DNA of 64,000 nucleotides, taken from positions 992,001-1,056,000 of the forward strand of contig CAWDDW010000003.1 of assembly GCA_963801185.1 (NCBI GenBank), read 5' to 3'. Below the pieces are notes generated by a model. That model did no database searches, was not told the origin of the DNA, and saw nothing but the letters and a program-made list of their open reading frames with translations. The position numbers were made by a program, and so were the translations under genes. This stretch comes from Palsa-601 sp963801185. Lineage in GTDB: Bacteria > Actinomycetota > Acidimicrobiia > Acidimicrobiales > Bog-793. This document shows, one piece after another, positions 9,102 through 18,350 of the stretch; the stretch's first letter is position 1; each line of letters begins with the position of its first letter.

Positions 9102-9953
9102 TCAGCGGTCGAGACCGAGCGTGAAGGTGGGTTTGGGCGACGTGTCGGGCAGCCGGTGCTCGTCCGAGAGCCGGCGGATGGCCGTGCCCGTCGCGAGGAA
9201 CTCGGTCGCGTGCTCGCCCCACACGTGGTTGTACACGCCAACGCTCACCCCTACGATCCCGGACGCCTTAGCCGCCGCGGCCTCCGCCTGCATGCGCGAC
9301 AGCGCGAGCTCCCGGGCTTCGTAGATACCTTGGGTGAACTGCACCATCTCCTGGTTCTGACCGGCCTGGCGCAATGCCTGCATGGCCGACTGATGGGCGA
9401 TGTGGTACACGCAAGTCCCGAGCACGAACGCGACCGGCACGGCGCCCGCCGCCAGGAGGCGGAAGAAGTCCTGGGCCGAGAGATCCGAGGTGAAAGGGCG
9501 CCCGTCTGGCGCACGATGGGCGCCGGCGCCGCTCCCGACGGCCCGGACGGCTGTGCCGGTCGCGATGAACTCGAGGACCTCCTGGCCCCACACGTACTGC
9601 TGCATGCGCAGCTCCACGCCGACGATGCCGTCGGCGCTCAGGTGCTCGGCCTCGGCGAGCATCCGGCTTATTGCGAGCTCTCGGGCGTTGTACATCGCCT
9701 GAGTGAGGACGTCGAGCTCCTGGTTCTGTGACCACCTGCCGACTTGTATGCCGATGTGGTAGATCGACGAGCCGATCACGAACCCAAGGGGCTCGAACGC
9801 GGCCTCGCCCAAGAGCACGTACTCCGACACCGACAAGTCCGAGGTGAACGCGCCGGCAGAATCGGCACCCGCGGTATGGGCGAGCCGGCCCGCAGCGGCT
9901 TCCGGTTCCCAGCTCGCGGTCTGTGAATCTGAGGTCTTGCCGAAAAGGGGCAT
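9102..9953 (-). CDS. Protein with two tandem YbjQ (DUF74-like) domains
   Basis: A 283-residue protein built from two copies of the same roughly 100-residue module. The copies start at about residues 36 (FTSDLSVSEYVLLGEAAFEPLGFVIG) and 153 (FTSDLSAQDFFRLLAAGAVPVAFVLG). Each copy continues with YNARELAISRM or YEARELALSRM, then GIVGVELRMQQYVWG or GIVGVSVGVYNHVWG, and ends in EFIATGTAVR or EFLATGTAIR. This is the YbjQ/heavy-metal-binding-like fold, which normally occurs as one copy of about 105 residues forming a pentamer, so the duplication is unusual. No signal peptide is seen. Function is unknown. Confidence 0.8.
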   Translation of the reverse strand: MPLFGKTSDSQTASWEPEAAAGRLAHTAGADSAGAFTSDLSVSEYVLLGEAAFEPLGFVIGSSIYHIGIQVGRWSQNQELDVLTQAMYNARELAISRMLAEAEHLSADGIVGVELRMQQYVWGQEVLEFIATGTAVRAVGSGAGAHRAPDGRPFTSDLSAQDFFRLLAAGAVPVAFVLGTCVYHIAHQSAMQALRQAGQNQEMVQFTQGIYEARELALSRMQAEAAAAKASGIVGVSVGVYNHVWGEHATEFLATGTAIRRLSDEHRLPDTSPKPTFTLGLDR

Positions 9954-10005
9954 CGTGTCTCCTCTGGTTCGTGCCCACGGTGGGCAACGAGGTGTGTCGC
10001 GGCGT

Positions 10006-10146
10006 TCAGCCGCTCACGGTGATGGACAGGCTCTGCGAATCGCTCGACTGCCGCTTTGCAGAATCAGTCACAGTGATTGTGAATGTGGACGTGCCGTCGT
10101 TCTTGGGCGCACCACTGATCTTCCCGGTGGCCGCGCCGAGAGTCAA
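10006..10146 (-). pseudogene. Remnant of a secreted protein: end of a He_PIG/Ig-like domain
   Basis: The minus strand encodes LTLGAATGKISGAPKNDG followed by a TFTITVTDS strand and a stop, the typical last half of a putative immunoglobulin-like (He_PIG) repeat from a surface protein. No coherent gene lies upstream of it: at about 10142-10146 the sequence switches to a fragment of an unrelated gene read on the + strand. The remnant therefore marks a deletion or rearrangement junction. Confidence 0.55.
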
Positions 10147-10378
10147 GCTCAATGCAAACCTGCTCACCACGGCGCGGCTGGTCCGCGCCGCTCTGCCCCA
10201 TCTGGAAGCGTCAGGCCAGGGGCGCATCTGTGCCATCACGAGCTACTCGGTCGTGCAGCCCATCCCGACGTTGGCGCTCTCGAACCTGGCACGAGCGGGG
10301 TTGTGGGCGTGGGCCAAAACCGCGGCTCAAGACCTCGTCCCGAGGGATGTGACGTTGAACCTGATCAGCCCGGGCCGT
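10142..10378 (+). pseudogene. Fragment of a FabG-like short-chain dehydrogenase (SDR)
   Basis: About 79 codons encode the middle of an SDR-type reductase: ARLVRAALPHLEASGQGRIC, the serine-loop region ITSYSVVQPIPTLALSN, helix LARAGLWAWAKTAAQDL, and VTLNLISPG. The Rossmann nucleotide-binding N-terminus (TGxxxGIG) and the C-terminal substrate loop are both missing, so it cannot encode a working enzyme. It begins exactly where the He_PIG fragment on the other strand ends. Confidence 0.65.
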
Positions 10379-10442
10379 TCCGAACGCAACGGAGCGCAAG
10401 CCTGGGACTCACCGGACCGGCCGGAGAGGTCTTGGGTGAGCG

Positions 10443-11367
10443 CTACTCCTCCTCGTCGTCGGGCGGCGCGCTCGTGAGGAGCTGGCGCCAGCGCTCTTCG
10501 GGTACGTGGGCCGGTACGGTCGACTTCAAGAAGTCCTCGAGGACGGCCAAGAAACGTTCGGCGTCCTGCCACGGCAGGAAGTGCCCGGCACCTTCCAGGA
10601 TCTCGAGACGCGCGCTGGGAATGGCCTCTGCGGCCCGGTAGGCGTGGGCCACGGGGATGATGCGGTCGTGGTCCCCCCAGACGATGAGGGTAGGGACCGC
10701 CTCAGCTAGGTAGAGCCTGTCATGGGCACTGACTCGCTGACCCGCTATGTCGATGACCGAGCGGACGGTTTGGATGAAGGCCATCTGGCCATGCCGATCG
10801 GTCAAGGTGGTGTAGCTGCGCCACACCTCGGCCAGGGTGTTGCTCGGTCGCCAGCCCACCCGGTGTGCCGTGACGCCGGGCCACTCGACTACTTCGCGGA
10901 TCCGTGCGTGGAGCAGGAGCGGGAGCACGTACTCGGCACCGGGCAGGGTAACTGCCTTGAGCAGCGGGCTGACCTCTTTGCCGAGCCCACCGGACGCGAC
11001 CAGCACCAACCGTTCGGCCCACTCCGGGAATTGGTAGGCGAACTGCATCGCAACGCCACCGCCGAGTGAATGGCCGACCAGGGTGACGCGTTCCCTTTCC
11101 AGCACGGTCAGCAGGTCTCGGATGCCACTCGCGTACGCCCCTAGCGAGTAATCCCCTCGCGGCTTGGCGGAGTGCCCGTGGCCGAGCAGGTCCGGCGCGA
11201 TCACCGTGTAGTGCTCGGCGAGGGCGGGCATCACTCCTCGCCACGTCGTCGAGCTTCCCGGCGATGCCGTGGATCAGCAGGATCGCGGGCCCGTCGCCGG
11301 CCATCCGGTAGCTGACCTCGTGCCCGTGAATCCGGACCGTGCGTGAACGAAATGGACTGATCTTCAT
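10443..11367 (-). CDS. Alpha/beta hydrolase, frameshifted
   Basis: The start (ATG at 11367) encodes a classic hydrolase opening ending GPAILLIHGIAG. After about base 11255 the natural continuation SSTTWRGVMPALAEHYTVIAPDLLGHGHSAKP is in another frame. Removing one base joins HGIAG to SSTTW perfectly. The second part carries the nucleophile elbow LVGHSLGGGVAMQ, the acid region LIVWGDHDRIIP and the catalytic His in GAGHFLPWQ. It is about 308 residues when corrected. It lies 83 nt downstream of the polyamine-type transporter genes in the same direction, but the gap makes operon membership uncertain. The substrate is unknown. Confidence 0.8.
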
Positions 11368-11450
11368 GGTTACCTCTGCCCTGACTCTCCGCCGCGCACA
11401 GCCCAGCGAACAGAGGCATAAGTCCCGACCGCCGGCTGCGTCGCGCCTGA

Positions 11451-12278
11451 CTAGCTGCCGGTCTCTCTTGTGGGAATCGCTTGCGCCCCTCTAGTCACCG
11501 CTCCTGCTCCCGATAGTCGCGCTGCAATCACGACTGGGATGATCGTGAGGGCGATGACGATGGCTACGACAGCGTTCACTTCAGGCAGCTGCTGGCCCAA
11601 CCGGATGGCGCCGAAGATCCAGAGCGGCAGGGTGCTCTGCGCGCCGGCCGTGAACACGGTGACGATCACCTCGTCGAAGGAGAGCGCGAACGCGAGCAGG
11701 GCGCCGGAAACAAGCGCCGTGGCGACCATGGGCAGAGTGACGAAGCGCATCGTCTGCCAGCCCCGCGCGCCAAGGTCCATCGATGCCTCGGCAAGTGACC
11801 CCGGTACTCGGCGCAGCCTTGCGACGACGTTGTTGTACACGATGACGACGCAGAACGTCGCATGACCGACGACGATGGTCCAGATGGACAGCTGAATGCT
11901 GTTGAACGCAAAGAAAGAGCTGAGTGCTACTCCGGTGACGACTCCCGGCAGAGCGATCGGGAGCACCAGGAAGAAGGAAATTGCCTCGCGGCCGAAGAAC
12001 TGGAAGTGATGTACCGCATAGGCGACCGCCGATCCGAGCGCCAGGGCGATGAGAGTTGCCAGCAACCCCACCTTGACCGACAAGATGAAAGCACTCCGGA
12101 CGTCCGGGTCGTTCCAGGCCACCGAGAACCAGTGGAAGGTCAGGCTCGAGATCGGCCAACTCTCGACGATCGGGCGGTTGAAAGCGTAGAGAATGATGAG
12201 AACTATCGGTACGTAGAGGAAGAGCAGGACCGCGATCACCCAGATCCGCAGTCCGATTCGGAGACCCTTCGATTCCAT
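11451..12278 (-). CDS. potC: Polyamine-type ABC transporter permease (PotC-like)
   Basis: A 275-residue inner-membrane permease with about six helices. The EAA loop that contacts the ATPase reads LAEASMDLGARGWQTMRFVTLPMV. It pairs with the PotB-like permease whose stop codon immediately precedes this ATG (no gap), so the two are translationally coupled. It is last of four genes in potA-potD-potB-potC order on the minus strand. Substrate assignment (spermidine/putrescine or a related small molecule) is inferred from family resemblance. Confidence 0.85.
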   Translation of the reverse strand: MESKGLRIGLRIWVIAVLLFLYVPIVLIILYAFNRPIVESWPISSLTFHWFSVAWNDPDVRSAFILSVKVGLLATLIALALGSAVAYAVHHFQFFGREAISFFLVLPIALPGVVTGVALSSFFAFNSIQLSIWTIVVGHATFCVVIVYNNVVARLRRVPGSLAEASMDLGARGWQTMRFVTLPMVATALVSGALLAFALSFDEVIVTVFTAGAQSTLPLWIFGAIRLGQQLPEVNAVVAIVIALTIIPVVIAARLSGAGAVTRGAQAIPTRETGS

Positions 12279-13181
12279 CTAGAGCGCCTTGAAGGCGCCG
12301 AGCGCCCGTGCGGCCAGCAGATAGGCGGCCATGATCACGATGGGCACGATCGCCATCGCCGCCGCGAAAGGCACGTTGTTGGCGATCCCGACGTTCCCTT
12401 CGATGACGTTGCCGATGAAGTACGAACCGGTGCCACCGACCAGGATGGGAGTGATGAAGTCGCCCAACGTCAGCGAGAACGTGAAGATCGAGCCGGCGAC
12501 GAGGCCTGGCAGGACGAACGGCACGATGACCGAGCGGAGGGTGCGGGACGTGCGGGCGCCCAGGTCCTGGGAGGCTTCGATCAGGGAGGGCGGGATGCGC
12601 TCCAGCGCGGCGAACACCGGAATCACCATGAACGGCAGCCAGACGTAGCAGAAGACGATGAAGACGGCCGTGTTCGTGTAGATGAGGTTGACTGCTGGCA
12701 GGCCCACCTTCCCGAGAGACCAGTTGAGAATGCCGTCATGGGTGAAGATCAGCAGCCAGGCGTAGACGCGAGCGAGGTAGCTCGCCCACAGGGGCAGCAG
12801 TATCCCTACGTACAGCACGGTGCGCATCCGGGGCGTGGCCAAGCGGGCCATGTAGTACGCGAACGGGAAGGCGACGATCGCATCTACGACGGTGACCCCG
12901 GCCGCCATGCCGACGGTGCGCAGGATGATGGCGCGGTAAGCCGAGTTGCCGAAGATCTCGGTGAAGTTCCCCAGATTCCAGACATGCTCGATGTTCGTCG
13001 TGAACGGGTTGATCTTCCAAAAGGCGGTTATCAGTAGTACGGCCAATGCCGCCAGGTAGATCAGGACGAACCATGCCAGCGCAGGTGTGAGGAGGAGGGT
13101 GGCCCGCGCCCATGGGCGGCGCCAGAGCGCGGCCGAGACGCGGGCCAACCTCGTGTCCGTGACGCCTTCGGCTGGAGTCAC
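12279..13181 (-). CDS. potB: Polyamine-type ABC transporter permease (PotB-like)
   Basis: About 300 residues with six predicted membrane helices and the EAA-loop sequence LIEASQDLGARTSRTLRSVIVPFV. GTG at 13181 is chosen because it begins 2 nt after the stop of the binding-protein gene. A longer open frame back to 13238 would overlap that gene. It forms the transmembrane channel with the PotC-like subunit. A long antisense open frame covers this region but has no family features. Confidence 0.85.
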   Translation of the reverse strand: MTPAEGVTDTRLARVSAALWRRPWARATLLLTPALAWFVLIYLAALAVLLITAFWKINPFTTNIEHVWNLGNFTEIFGNSAYRAIILRTVGMAAGVTVVDAIVAFPFAYYMARLATPRMRTVLYVGILLPLWASYLARVYAWLLIFTHDGILNWSLGKVGLPAVNLIYTNTAVFIVFCYVWLPFMVIPVFAALERIPPSLIEASQDLGARTSRTLRSVIVPFVLPGLVAGSIFTFSLTLGDFITPILVGGTGSYFIGNVIEGNVGIANNVPFAAAMAIVPIVIMAAYLLAARALGAFKAL

Positions 13182-13183
13182 GG

Positions 13184-14395
13184 CTACTCGACTACCTCCG
13201 TGGTCCAGGCTGACTGCCATTGCGAGTAAGGCACGCAATCGGGTTTACCGTTGTCGCAGGTGGCGACCGGGGTCTTCCACAGTTCGATGGACTTGAAGTA
13301 GCTGAGCGGGGCGTTGGCGTGGTACTGCGCGCACGAGCCGCCTTCGATCTTGTTCATGTAGCCGCAGGCGAGGGAGTTGTCCGGCGTCTCGCCATAGTTG
13401 ACGGCCTGCTCAGCCTGGACCTTCGGCGTGCTGATGTAGCGCATCCACATGTAGGCGCAGTTGGGGTGTGGCGCCTTGGCGGCAAGCATCCAGGTGTCAG
13501 CCCATCCCGTTGCGCCTTCCTTCGGGATCACCGAGCCGATCGGGAACTTGATCCCTTCCAGGGCGCTCACTTGGTAGGGCCAGCCTGCGCCGACGGTGGC
13601 GTCGCCGTTCTTGAACTCCGAGATCTCCTGGGAGGCGAGGTCCCAGTACTTCTTGATCAGCGGGCGCTCCTTCGCCAGCAGGTTGACCGACGCCTGGAAC
13701 TGCTTCTGCGTCAGCTCGTAGGGGTCGGTGATCTTGAGCGACGGCTCGTGATACCTGAGATAGAGAGCCGCGTCCGCTATTTGGATCGGGTTGTCGGGGA
13801 TCGTCACTGAGCCGGAGTATTTGGGGTTGTAGATGACGCTCCACGACGAAGGGGGAGTGGGGAAGTCCGTCTTGTTGTACATGAGCACGTTAGGTCCCCA
13901 TTGCAGGGACACGCCGTAGTGCACGCCATCGACCGTGTTGAACGCCGGGGACTTGAATGCCGGGAAGAACTCCTTCCAGCTCGGGATGAGGTTGATGTTG
14001 ACCGGGCGTGCATCACCCGCGTAGATGATCCGGAGATCGGCATCCCCGGACGAGGAGACCATGTCGTACTGGCCACCCCCGCCGTTCTTCATGAGAGCGA
14101 CCATCTGGTCGGAGGTACCGGCATAGGTCGCGTGGACCTGGCACCCGGTCTGCTTCTCGAACGGGTTCACCCACTCGGGCTGCAGATAGCCCTCCCACGC
14201 GATCAGGTTCAGCGTGCCCTCCCCCTTCCCGATCGACTTGAGCACCGGCAGGTTTGCAGTCGGCACCTTGCCGGCTGCAGTGCCGCTCCCTCCGCCTGCG
14301 CTACTGCTGCCACAGCCAGTCGCGACAAGCGCGATCGAAGCGAGCAGGACCGAGGTGACTGTGGTCCTCCGGGAGGTTCTCCGTCCAGACGTCAT
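13184..14395 (-). CDS. potD: Polyamine-type ABC transporter substrate-binding lipoprotein (PotD-like)
   Basis: About 403 residues. ATG at 14395 gives a basic n-region, a hydrophobic core and a lipobox (LVATGC), so the protein is exported and lipid-anchored. The family signature follows: LNLIAWEGYLQPEWVNPFEK, then CQVHATYAGTSDQMVALM, and later GVHYGVSLQWGPNVLMYN, as in PotD/PotF-like proteins. An in-frame extension to 14539 would hide the signal peptide, so I reject it. It sits 7 nt after the ATPase gene. Confidence 0.87.
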   Translation of the reverse strand: MTSGRRTSRRTTVTSVLLASIALVATGCGSSSAGGGSGTAAGKVPTANLPVLKSIGKGEGTLNLIAWEGYLQPEWVNPFEKQTGCQVHATYAGTSDQMVALMKNGGGGQYDMVSSSGDADLRIIYAGDARPVNINLIPSWKEFFPAFKSPAFNTVDGVHYGVSLQWGPNVLMYNKTDFPTPPSSWSVIYNPKYSGSVTIPDNPIQIADAALYLRYHEPSLKITDPYELTQKQFQASVNLLAKERPLIKKYWDLASQEISEFKNGDATVGAGWPYQVSALEGIKFPIGSVIPKEGATGWADTWMLAAKAPHPNCAYMWMRYISTPKVQAEQAVNYGETPDNSLACGYMNKIEGGSCAQYHANAPLSYFKSIELWKTPVATCDNGKPDCVPYSQWQSAWTTEVVE

Positions 14396-14402
14396 GTGAT
14401 GC

Positions 14403-15497
14403 CTACCCTTCCTCGTCGGGAAGGATCGAGTCCTGCCCGTGCGAAATCGTGAATGCCTGGTCGGTGTGCCAGGTGATGCGCACGTTCGCGCCTTGTTGAA
14501 TGTGCAGAGCTGAGACACTTCCGTTCTGACGGGCGACAACCAGCTCGCCGCCGGCGTCGAGGTCGACTACGTAGCGCGTGAGCACACCCGCGTAGCTGAT
14601 GTCCCGGATGCGCCCGGTCTCCACTTGCGCACCCGCTGGGACTTGCTCGCCGTCTTCCAGGAGGCTGATCTTCTCCGGCCGCACGGTGATCTGCCTGCCG
14701 TGGCGCTCGATCAGGTTGGAGACGCCGATGAAACCTGCGACGAAAGCCGTGAGAGGGCGCTCGTACACCTCGACAGGGGTGCCCACCTGCTCGATCCGAC
14801 CCAGGTGCATCACCGCGATGCGGTCGCTCATCGAGAGCGCTTCCTCCTGGTCATGAGTGACGTAGACGAATGTGATGCCTACCTCGCGCTGCACGTGCTG
14901 GAGCTCCAGCTGCATCTCCTGGCGAAGCTTGAGGTCGAGAGCGCCGAGGGGTTCGTCGAGCAACAGGACCTGCGGCTCGTTGATTATCGCCCTGGCCAGT
15001 GCGACTCGCTGTCGCTGCCCACCCGACAGCTGTGATGGCTTGCGCTGACCCAGGCCGGACAGGCGGACCCGCTCGAGCGCCGCGCCTGCTCTCTCGGCAC
15101 GCTCCCGCTTGGGCACGCGCCTGACCCGCAAGCCGTACTCGATGTTCTCGGACACGGTCATGTGAGGGAAGAGCGCATAGTCCTGGAACACCGTGTTGAC
15201 ATTGCGGGAATACGGCGGGAGCTGCGTCACGTCGCGCTCTCCGAGCTGGATCTGGCCGGCATCCGGCCTCTCGAAACCGGCAATCAACCGCAGCAACGTC
15301 GTCTTCCCCGATCCGGACGGCCCGAGCAGCGTGAAGAACTCGCCCTGACCCGCCCACAGGTCGACGTCAGCGACAGCCGTCACGTCGCCGTACCGTTTGC
15401 GGAGTCCCGTGACCCGAACTGCCGCCAGGCCAGCGGTCGCGCCAACCGCCGCGCCGCCGCCGCCGGCGCGCTGAGCCGAGCCGGTCGCGGCGATCAT
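14403..15497 (-). CDS. potA: Polyamine-type ABC transporter ATP-binding protein (PotA-like)
   Basis: A 364-residue ATPase with Walker A GPSGSGKTT, Q-loop around NVNTVFQDYALFPHM, signature LSGGQRQRVALARA, Walker B LLLDEPLGALD and a C-terminal TOBE-like regulatory domain (HGRQITVRPEKISLLEDG). It powers the transporter encoded by the three following genes and is the first gene of the operon. The first about 25 residues are Ala/Gly-rich, and the true start might be a later codon near the conserved VRVTGLRKRYGD. Confidence 0.9.
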   Translation of the reverse strand: MIAATGSAQRAGGGGAAVGATAGLAAVRVTGLRKRYGDVTAVADVDLWAGQGEFFTLLGPSGSGKTTLLRLIAGFERPDAGQIQLGERDVTQLPPYSRNVNTVFQDYALFPHMTVSENIEYGLRVRRVPKRERAERAGAALERVRLSGLGQRKPSQLSGGQRQRVALARAIINEPQVLLLDEPLGALDLKLRQEMQLELQHVQREVGITFVYVTHDQEEALSMSDRIAVMHLGRIEQVGTPVEVYERPLTAFVAGFIGVSNLIERHGRQITVRPEKISLLEDGEQVPAGAQVETGRIRDISYAGVLTRYVVDLDAGGELVVARQNGSVSALHIQQGANVRITWHTDQAFTISHGQDSILPDEEG

Positions 15498-15665
15498 CGG
15501 CTCGTTGTACTACCGTTCAGGCCCGACTTCAAGGGACACTGCCCGGCGTGAGTGGCTCGCAAGTCCTGCTTACGTGGTCGGGGCGTGTCGCTGGTCGCGA
15601 CCCTCTCTGCTGTCCGGTCTCGACGGCTGAGGACCTACTGGTAGCGTTCGAGCGGGAGATGTCAC

Positions 15666-16289
15666 ATGTCGGGAAGCGCCGGGTCCGGCGGTAAGCGAGG
15701 CCAAGAGCAGTCGTTGGTGCGCGCGCTCGGTCACGCCGTCTCGTCGTATGACGGGCTGACCGGCAGGCACTCCGGGCGGGTTGGCGCCCTCGCCGAGCTG
15801 CTCGCCGCGCAGCTCGACATCGCCTACCCGGACCGCCTCATCGTGGCGCACGCCGGCGTCCTTCATGATCTCGGCAAGCTCGGCATCGCCCCGGCCATTC
15901 TCGACAAGGAAGGCCGGCTTACGGCCGAGGAGATGGAGGAGGTTCACCGTCATCCCATAATCGGCGCCGAGATGCTGCTCGCGATCTCGCCGGACCTGGC
16001 TCCGATGGCGGCCGGCGTTCGCGCCCATCACGAGCGCTGGGACGGCACCGGGTATCCCGACGGGCTGGCCGCCGAGGACATTCCTCTGTTCGGGCGAGTG
16101 CTGTCGGTGATGGACGTCTACGACGCTCTCACCCATCCTCGCAGCTACCGAAAGACCATCTACAGCCCGAGCCGGGCGCGGACCTTCCTCGAGGATCGCG
16201 CTGGCACGCAGTTCGACCCTGACTGCGTGAATGCAAGCCTCGATGTGCTGAGGGCGAAGGAGCGCGCACGGCGCCAGTTCTCCATCTGA
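15666..16289 (+). CDS. HD-GYP domain protein (putative cyclic-di-GMP phosphodiesterase)
   Basis: A 207-residue protein that is almost only the HD-GYP domain: HSGRVGALAELLAAQL, the HD pair in VLHDLGK (His67-Asp68), HRHPIIGAEML, the HH at 121-122 and GYPDGL (Gly129-Pro131). Proteins with an intact HD-GYP signature usually hydrolyse cyclic di-GMP. No sensor domain is attached, so the input is unknown. ATG at 15666 opens a Gly/Ser-rich leader. The gene is divergent from potA. Confidence 0.87.
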   Translation: MSGSAGSGGKRGQEQSLVRALGHAVSSYDGLTGRHSGRVGALAELLAAQLDIAYPDRLIVAHAGVLHDLGKLGIAPAILDKEGRLTAEEMEEVHRHPIIGAEMLLAISPDLAPMAAGVRAHHERWDGTGYPDGLAAEDIPLFGRVLSVMDVYDALTHPRSYRKTIYSPSRARTFLEDRAGTQFDPDCVNASLDVLRAKERARRQFSI

Positions 16290-16368
16290 ACATCGGCGTC
16301 ACACGGTCGCGGTGAGGGCGGGAGGAGAGTTGGGTGCGCGCCGAGAGACAGGGCGCGGTTGGTGTCGC

Positions 16369-17583
16369 TCAGTCAGGCGCCAACGCCAGCGCGGCAGCTC
16401 TGGCGAGGCAGGGCATGACGTCGTTGACGTGGTAGGGCTGCTCGGCGGCTTCGATGTTGTCGAGGAACCCTTGGTACACCACGGCCTCACCCAACGCCGC
16501 CAACGGCTTTATCAGTCGCCACGCCCGATGGGGGTCACTGCCGGGAACGGCATTCTTCCATCCGTCGAGCCAGCGCGCGAAAAGCGAGTCAGCGTGTTCT
16601 GTGCCGGAGCGGAGCAGGACCACCACGTCCAGCATCGGGTGGCCTATGCCCGAGTCGCCCCAGTCGAACCAGATCCCGGGATCGGCACCCGGACCGACGC
16701 GCGCGTTTCCAGGATGGGCGTCCCCGTGGACGAGCACGCTGGGTAGTCCGCACTCGTCGATCGCGGCGACTCGCTCCGTGGCGCGGTCGATTAGCTCCCG
16801 CAAGATGGTGTTGCCTGGCGCCCGGCGAAGAACGACCGCCTCGGAAGCTTCGACCAACGCTGGCCATCGTCGGTCGGGAACGCCCACCGCCTCGAGCTCA
16901 CCGATCCTGTCGACGGTCGACATCTGCAGATCGATCAGTAGGTCGATCAGCCGCTGCCGAGCTTCGAGGGGTGCGCCGTAGCCGTCTTCGCCGGGGAGCT
17001 CCTCCAGCAACATCCGCTGGCCGTCCGTCGCCACCAAGCTCGGTACCCGTCTCTCGGCGAGGAGTCCGAGGACAGCTGGTTCGTGCCGGAAGAACGGCGG
17101 TACGCACTTCATCCATATCCGACCGTCGTCCGTCGGCAGGCACCAGATCGCGGAGAGGTTCCACGTTCGGTGCTGAACGGGCGGCCCTGTGATCCGGATG
17201 TGAGTCGCCGCCCATGTCAGATCGGTGGCGGGTCCTCCCGGCTGGGCCCATGGCATGCGCAGTGGGTCTGCGGTGACCGAACCCGTCCAATGCCGCAGCC
17301 CTCCGAAGACGCGGTCGCCGAGGCCGGCGCGTGCGGTGTCGGTCTCCAGCGGCTCGACCAGATAGGTGACCTTGCCGCCCATCGTGAACCCGGGTGGCGG
17401 TTCGGCCTTGAGCAGGCGGAGCACTGCGATGTCCGGGTGACGCTCCGCTATGGGTTTGATGTCGACCCACCACGGTGTCTCGACATCGAAAGGTGGCATT
17501 GCACCGAGGATGCGGTCTCCCCTTGCCACCACGAGCGTCACGGTACGTCCCGGAACGGCTTGCTCTCGCACGGGATACATCAT
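16369..17583 (-). CDS. Aminoglycoside-phosphotransferase-fold kinase family protein
   Basis: A 404-residue protein. The C-terminal half has the APH/choline-kinase-like catalytic loop LVHGDAHPGNARV and the metal-binding segment IWFDWGDSGIGHPMLDVVVLL. The N-terminal 150 residues are an extra domain that I do not recognise. Such proteins phosphorylate small hydroxylated or amino compounds. A role in antibiotic resistance is not implied. The start at 17583 is followed by MYPVREQAVPG. It is divergent from the next gene. Confidence 0.8.
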   Translation of the reverse strand: MMYPVREQAVPGRTVTLVVARGDRILGAMPPFDVETPWWVDIKPIAERHPDIAVLRLLKAEPPPGFTMGGKVTYLVEPLETDTARAGLGDRVFGGLRHWTGSVTADPLRMPWAQPGGPATDLTWAATHIRITGPPVQHRTWNLSAIWCLPTDDGRIWMKCVPPFFRHEPAVLGLLAERRVPSLVATDGQRMLLEELPGEDGYGAPLEARQRLIDLLIDLQMSTVDRIGELEAVGVPDRRWPALVEASEAVVLRRAPGNTILRELIDRATERVAAIDECGLPSVLVHGDAHPGNARVGPGADPGIWFDWGDSGIGHPMLDVVVLLRSGTEHADSLFARWLDGWKNAVPGSDPHRAWRLIKPLAALGEAVVYQGFLDNIEAAEQPYHVNDVMPCLARAAALALAPD

Positions 17584-17718
17584 TGCCGCCTCCCTCGATG
17601 TGTCTCCCGCCTCGCCGCGCTGGACCTGGCTGGCCGCTTCGGCAGCCGAAGCTCAAGTCGAACCGCCAACGTACCGAAGACAAGGGGCGTCATTACGCGA
17701 CTTTTCAAAGGAGCACTC

Positions 17719-18129
17719 GTGAGCGACTATTCACTGGGTCCGGGATGGTGGCTGGCGAGTGACGGCCGGTGGTACCCACCCGAGACTCATCCTGACGCCG
17801 CGACCCGGAGAGCTGAAGCCGCCTTGAACGACCTGTTCACCGCTGCAACGCTTGCCGGAAGCCCAGCCGCACGTGCGCCAGGGGACGCGGTGCTCGCCGG
17901 CCAACTAACGCAAGGATCAAAGGACGAAGCCCATCTCGGCCCTTACGGCTTCGGTGGCCAAGAGCAGTCCGGTCCTGCTCCTGCCGATCACCCACCGACC
18001 TCGTCACCGGCCACCGCGGCTTCGGGTGGCGATTGGCCCCGCGTAGCCGATGACCCGACAGCCTCGGACTTCTTCACGCTCAGCGCCAAGCGGCCGCGCC
18101 GTAAGCGCGCCCTGAGGCGATCGTCATAG
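17719..18129 (+). CDS. Small protein with GWW-SDGRWYPPE motif (Acidimicrobiia signature)
   Basis: A 136-residue product beginning SDYSLGPGWWLASDGRWYPPE, a short motif related to DUF2510 that recurs at the N-termini of membrane proteins in Acidimicrobiia. GTG at 17719 has AAAGGAG 6 nt upstream. A Pro/Ser/Ala-rich linker leads to a basic patch KRPRRKRALRR, where a membrane helix normally follows. Here a TAG stop intervenes, and 34 further in-frame codons after it include a hydrophobic run (SLALVVLGVGLAS) before another stop at about 18217-18219. The gene may therefore be truncated by a nonsense change or an assembly error. Confidence 0.65.
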   Translation: MSDYSLGPGWWLASDGRWYPPETHPDAATRRAEAALNDLFTAATLAGSPAARAPGDAVLAGQLTQGSKDEAHLGPYGFGGQEQSGPAPADHPPTSSPATAASGGDWPRVADDPTASDFFTLSAKRPRRKRALRRSS

Positions 18130-18350
18130 GAGTCGTCCCTCGCATTGGTTGTCCTCGGAGTGGGGCTGGCCAGCTCGACCAGGTTGACAGCTCTGACAAC
18201 CAGCAGCATGCAACAGTGAAGGCCAAAGTTCATGGCTCTAACGTTGCCGTGTTGCCACAAACGCGCTGAGCACTCGGCGGTCATGACCTTCACCGCCGAC
18301 GTCGCGGCGGTCCGAGCTGTGGGAAGACGCGAGTTCTCCCACAGGTTGGA

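Noticed and set aside
11862..13037. A 391-codon open frame on the + strand antisense to the permease genes
   Set aside because: It is Asp/Arg/Glu/His-rich, has no motif, and mirrors the codon pattern of two certain permease genes on the other strand.
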